33,646 nucleotides of DNA, taken from contig NZ_JANXRJ010000291.1 in the NCBI RefSeq assembly GCF_025353065.1, positions 1 through 33,646 of the forward strand, in the 5' to 3' direction. Source of the stretch: Lapillicoccus sp. (lineage in GTDB: Bacteria; Actinomycetota; Actinomycetes; Actinomycetales; Dermatophilaceae). The notes under the pieces are model-generated. The model worked only from the letters and a program-made list of their open reading frames with translations. It ran no database searches and was not told where the DNA came from. Below, in pieces: positions 32,280 through 33,646 of this stretch (positions within the stretch are counted from its first letter, which is position 1; every line of letters begins with the position of its first letter). The translations under genes and the position numbers were made by a program.

Positions 32280-32296
32280 AGTCGGGTGAACGCAAG
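32276..32296. promoter_or_regulatory. HAIR element (HspR operator) upstream of dnaK
   Basis: GTTGAGT-N7-ACGCAAG matches the HspR-associated inverted repeat CTTGAGT-N7-ACTCAAG in 12 of 14 positions with correct spacing. In actinobacteria HspR, encoded at the end of the dnaK operon, binds such sites together with DnaK and represses the operon at normal temperature. Confidence 0.8.
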
Positions 32297-32361
32297 TTTG
32301 CCGAGCGCGGTTTTGACAACCAGGGCCGTTCCGGAGCAGATTTGTCACCGAGCCCCAGCCC

Positions 32362-32384
32362 GTATGCCGCGCCACACGGCATAC
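32362..32384. repeat. Hairpin made of two inverted GTATGCCG copies in the dnaK leader
   Basis: GTATGCCG (32362-32369), 7-nt loop cgccaca and CGGCATAC (32377-32384). It lies 45 nt upstream of the dnaK ATG and would be in the mRNA leader if transcription starts near the HAIR site. Confidence 0.7.
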
Positions 32385-32429
32385 CGGCGGGCCACCAGAC
32401 CACAGCAGCAAGCAATGAGGAGAGTCACC

Positions 32430-33646
32430 ATGGCACGTGCGGTCGGAATCGACCTGGGCACCACCAACTCGGCCGTCGCCGTCCTCGAGGGCGGGGAGCC
32501 GACGATCATCGCGAACGCGGAGGGCGGGCGCACCACGCCGTCGGTCGTCGCGTTCTCCAAGAGCGGCGAGGTGCTGGTCGGCGAGATCGCCAAGCGCCAG
32601 TCCGTGACCAACGTCGACCGGACGATTCGCTCCGTCAAGCGCCACATGGGCACCGACTGGAGCACCGAGATCGACGGCAAGAAGTACACGCCGCAAGAGA
32701 TCAGCGCCCGGATCCTGCAGAAGCTGAAGCGTGACGCGGAGTCCTACCTCGGCGAGCCCGTCAGCGACGCCGTCATCACCGTGCCGGCCTACTTCGACGA
32801 CGCCGAGCGCCAGGCCACCAAGGAGGCCGGCGAGATCGCGGGCCTCAACGTCCTGCGCATCATCAACGAGCCGACCGCCGCGGCGCTCGCCTACGGCCTC
32901 GACAAGGGCAAGGAGGACGAGCTCATCCTCGTCTTCGACCTCGGTGGCGGCACCTTCGACGTGTCCCTCCTCGAGGTCGGCAAGGACCCGGAGGACGGCT
33001 TCTCGACCATCCAGGTCCGCGCCACGAGCGGTGACAACAAGCTCGGCGGCGACGACTGGGACGAGCGCATCGTCAACCACCTCCTCACCACGGTCAAGAA
33101 CAGCAGCGGCGTCGACCTGTCCAAGGACAAGATCGCCATGCAGCGGCTGCGTGACGCCGCGGAGCAGGCCAAGAAAGAGCTCTCCTCCTCGACCTCGACC
33201 GGCCTCAACCTGCAGTACCTCTCGATGTCCGAGAACGGCCCGATCCACCTCGACGAGACCCTCAGCCGCGCGCAGTTCGAGCAGCTGACCCAGGACCTCC
33301 TCGAGCGCACCAAGGGCCCGTTCAACAAGGTCATCGCCGACGCAGGTATCAAGGTCGGCGACATCGACCACGTCGTGCTGGTCGGTGGCTCCACCCGGAT
33401 GCCCGCCGTGAGCAAGGTCGTGACCGAGCTGACCGGCGGCAAGGAGCCCAACAAGGGCGTCAACCCCGACGAGGTCGTCGCCGTGGGCGCGAGCCTGCAG
33501 TCCGGCGTCCTCAAGGGCGAGCGCAAGGACGTCCTGCTCATCGACGTCACCCCCCTCAGCCTGGGCATCGAGACCCAGCACGGCCGCTTCACCAAGCTCA
33601 TCGAGCGCAACACCGCGATCCCGACCAAGCGCAGCGAGATCTTCAC
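32430..33646 (+). CDS. dnaK: Chaperone DnaK (Hsp70), 3' end beyond the window
   Basis: Begins [22 protein letters not shown] with GAGGAGA 7 nt upstream of the ATG. The actin-like ATPase domain is complete in outline: phosphate-1 motif [40 protein letters not shown], phosphate-2 motif [17 protein letters not shown], and the adenosine motif [12 protein letters not shown]. The linker [16 protein letters not shown] is followed by the start of the substrate-binding domain ([24 protein letters not shown]), where the window ends after about 405 residues. The Q-H-G-R-F stretch differs from the common K-G-G-V-M. No stop is present. grpE, dnaJ and hspR are expected downstream, outside the window. Confidence 0.97.
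   Translation, partial: MARAVGIDLGTTNSAVAVLEGGEPTIIANAEGGRTTPSVVAFSKSGEVLVGEIAKRQSVTNVDRTIRSVKRHMGTDWSTEIDGKKYTPQEISARILQKLKRDAESYLGEPVSDAVITVPAYFDDAERQATKEAGEIAGLNVLRIINEPTAAALAYGLDKGKEDELILVFDLGGGTFDVSLLEVGKDPEDGFSTIQVRATSGDNKLGGDDWDERIVNHLLTTVKNSSGVDLSKDKIAMQRLRDAAEQAKKELSSSTSTGLNLQYLSMSENGPIHLDETLSRAQFEQLTQDLLERTKGPFNKVIADAGIKVGDIDHVVLVGGSTRMPAVSKVVTELTGGKEPNKGVNPDEVVAVGASLQSGVLKGERKDVLLIDVTPLSLGIETQHGRFTKLIERNTAIPTKRSEIF

Noticed and set aside
31890-33581. 563-codon minus-strand frame opposite dnaK
   Set aside because: DnaK on the plus strand is unmistakable, so the opposite frame is a shadow.
1-33646. tRNA or rRNA genes, insertion sequences, prophage or integrative element
   Set aside because: I looked for tRNA-like cloverleafs ending in CCA, rRNA motifs, transposase or integrase proteins and saw none; the window looks chromosomal.

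Overview
The window is GC-rich chromosomal DNA from an actinobacterium. The basis is codon use ending in G or C, frequent GTG/TTG starts, a mycothiol-dependent-type enzyme, an F420-type PPOX protein, an Acg-type nitroreductase, DUF4333 and DUF4241 proteins, and a HspR-type (HAIR) operator ahead of dnaK. An Intrasporangiaceae-like host would fit, but that placement is inference. No rRNA, tRNA, CRISPR array, transposase or phage module was seen, so this looks like chromosome with local decay rather than a mobile island.

Layout. 1-1.6 kb: edge of an unrecognised gene, a 5'-truncated LON-domain gene, a PPOX/FDOR protein and methionine aminopeptidase. 1.6-6 kb: a long hairpin, a VapBC pair whose toxin seems to lack a normal start codon, and a large SWIM-SNF2 helicase. 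6-12 kb: small membrane protein, DUF4241 protein, fatty-acid desaturase followed by a minisatellite, NagB between repeated motifs, a DinB/MDMPI protein and a serine beta-lactamase-like hydrolase. 11.8-15.4 kb: an intact VapBC pair with a palindromic operator, a UBP zinc finger, an SDR/hydrolase operon, then a decayed zone with a frameshifted third PIN toxin and a broken CxxC gene. 15.5-23.1 kb: a minus-strand block that resembles a dormancy/redox regulon: membrane protein plus Tat-exported Acg nitroreductase, long-form pyruvate kinase overlapping a TreT-like trehalose synthase gene, an SDR, and a DUF6544-like membrane protein. DosR/OsdR-like boxes lie ahead of several of these. 23.4-28.3 kb: a plus-strand operon with overlapping starts: MprF-like aminoacyl-lipid synthase, membrane-anchored esterase, GH114 lipoprotein. 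28.3-31.9 kb: two lipoproteins, then a frameshifted low-complexity surface protein whose reading frame runs into the C-terminal two thirds of a ROK protein. 32-33.6 kb: a 93-bp inverted-repeat element, the HAIR/sigma-H-like promoter and dnaK, cut by the window end.

The most striking feature that genes do not explain is the 7-mer GTATGCC. I counted 34 copies on both strands, about ten times my rough composition-based expectation. It occurs in every codon phase, even where it forces the very rare ATA codon, it is enriched between genes, and it twice forms hairpins. It behaves like a genome-wide DNA-level motif of unknown role.
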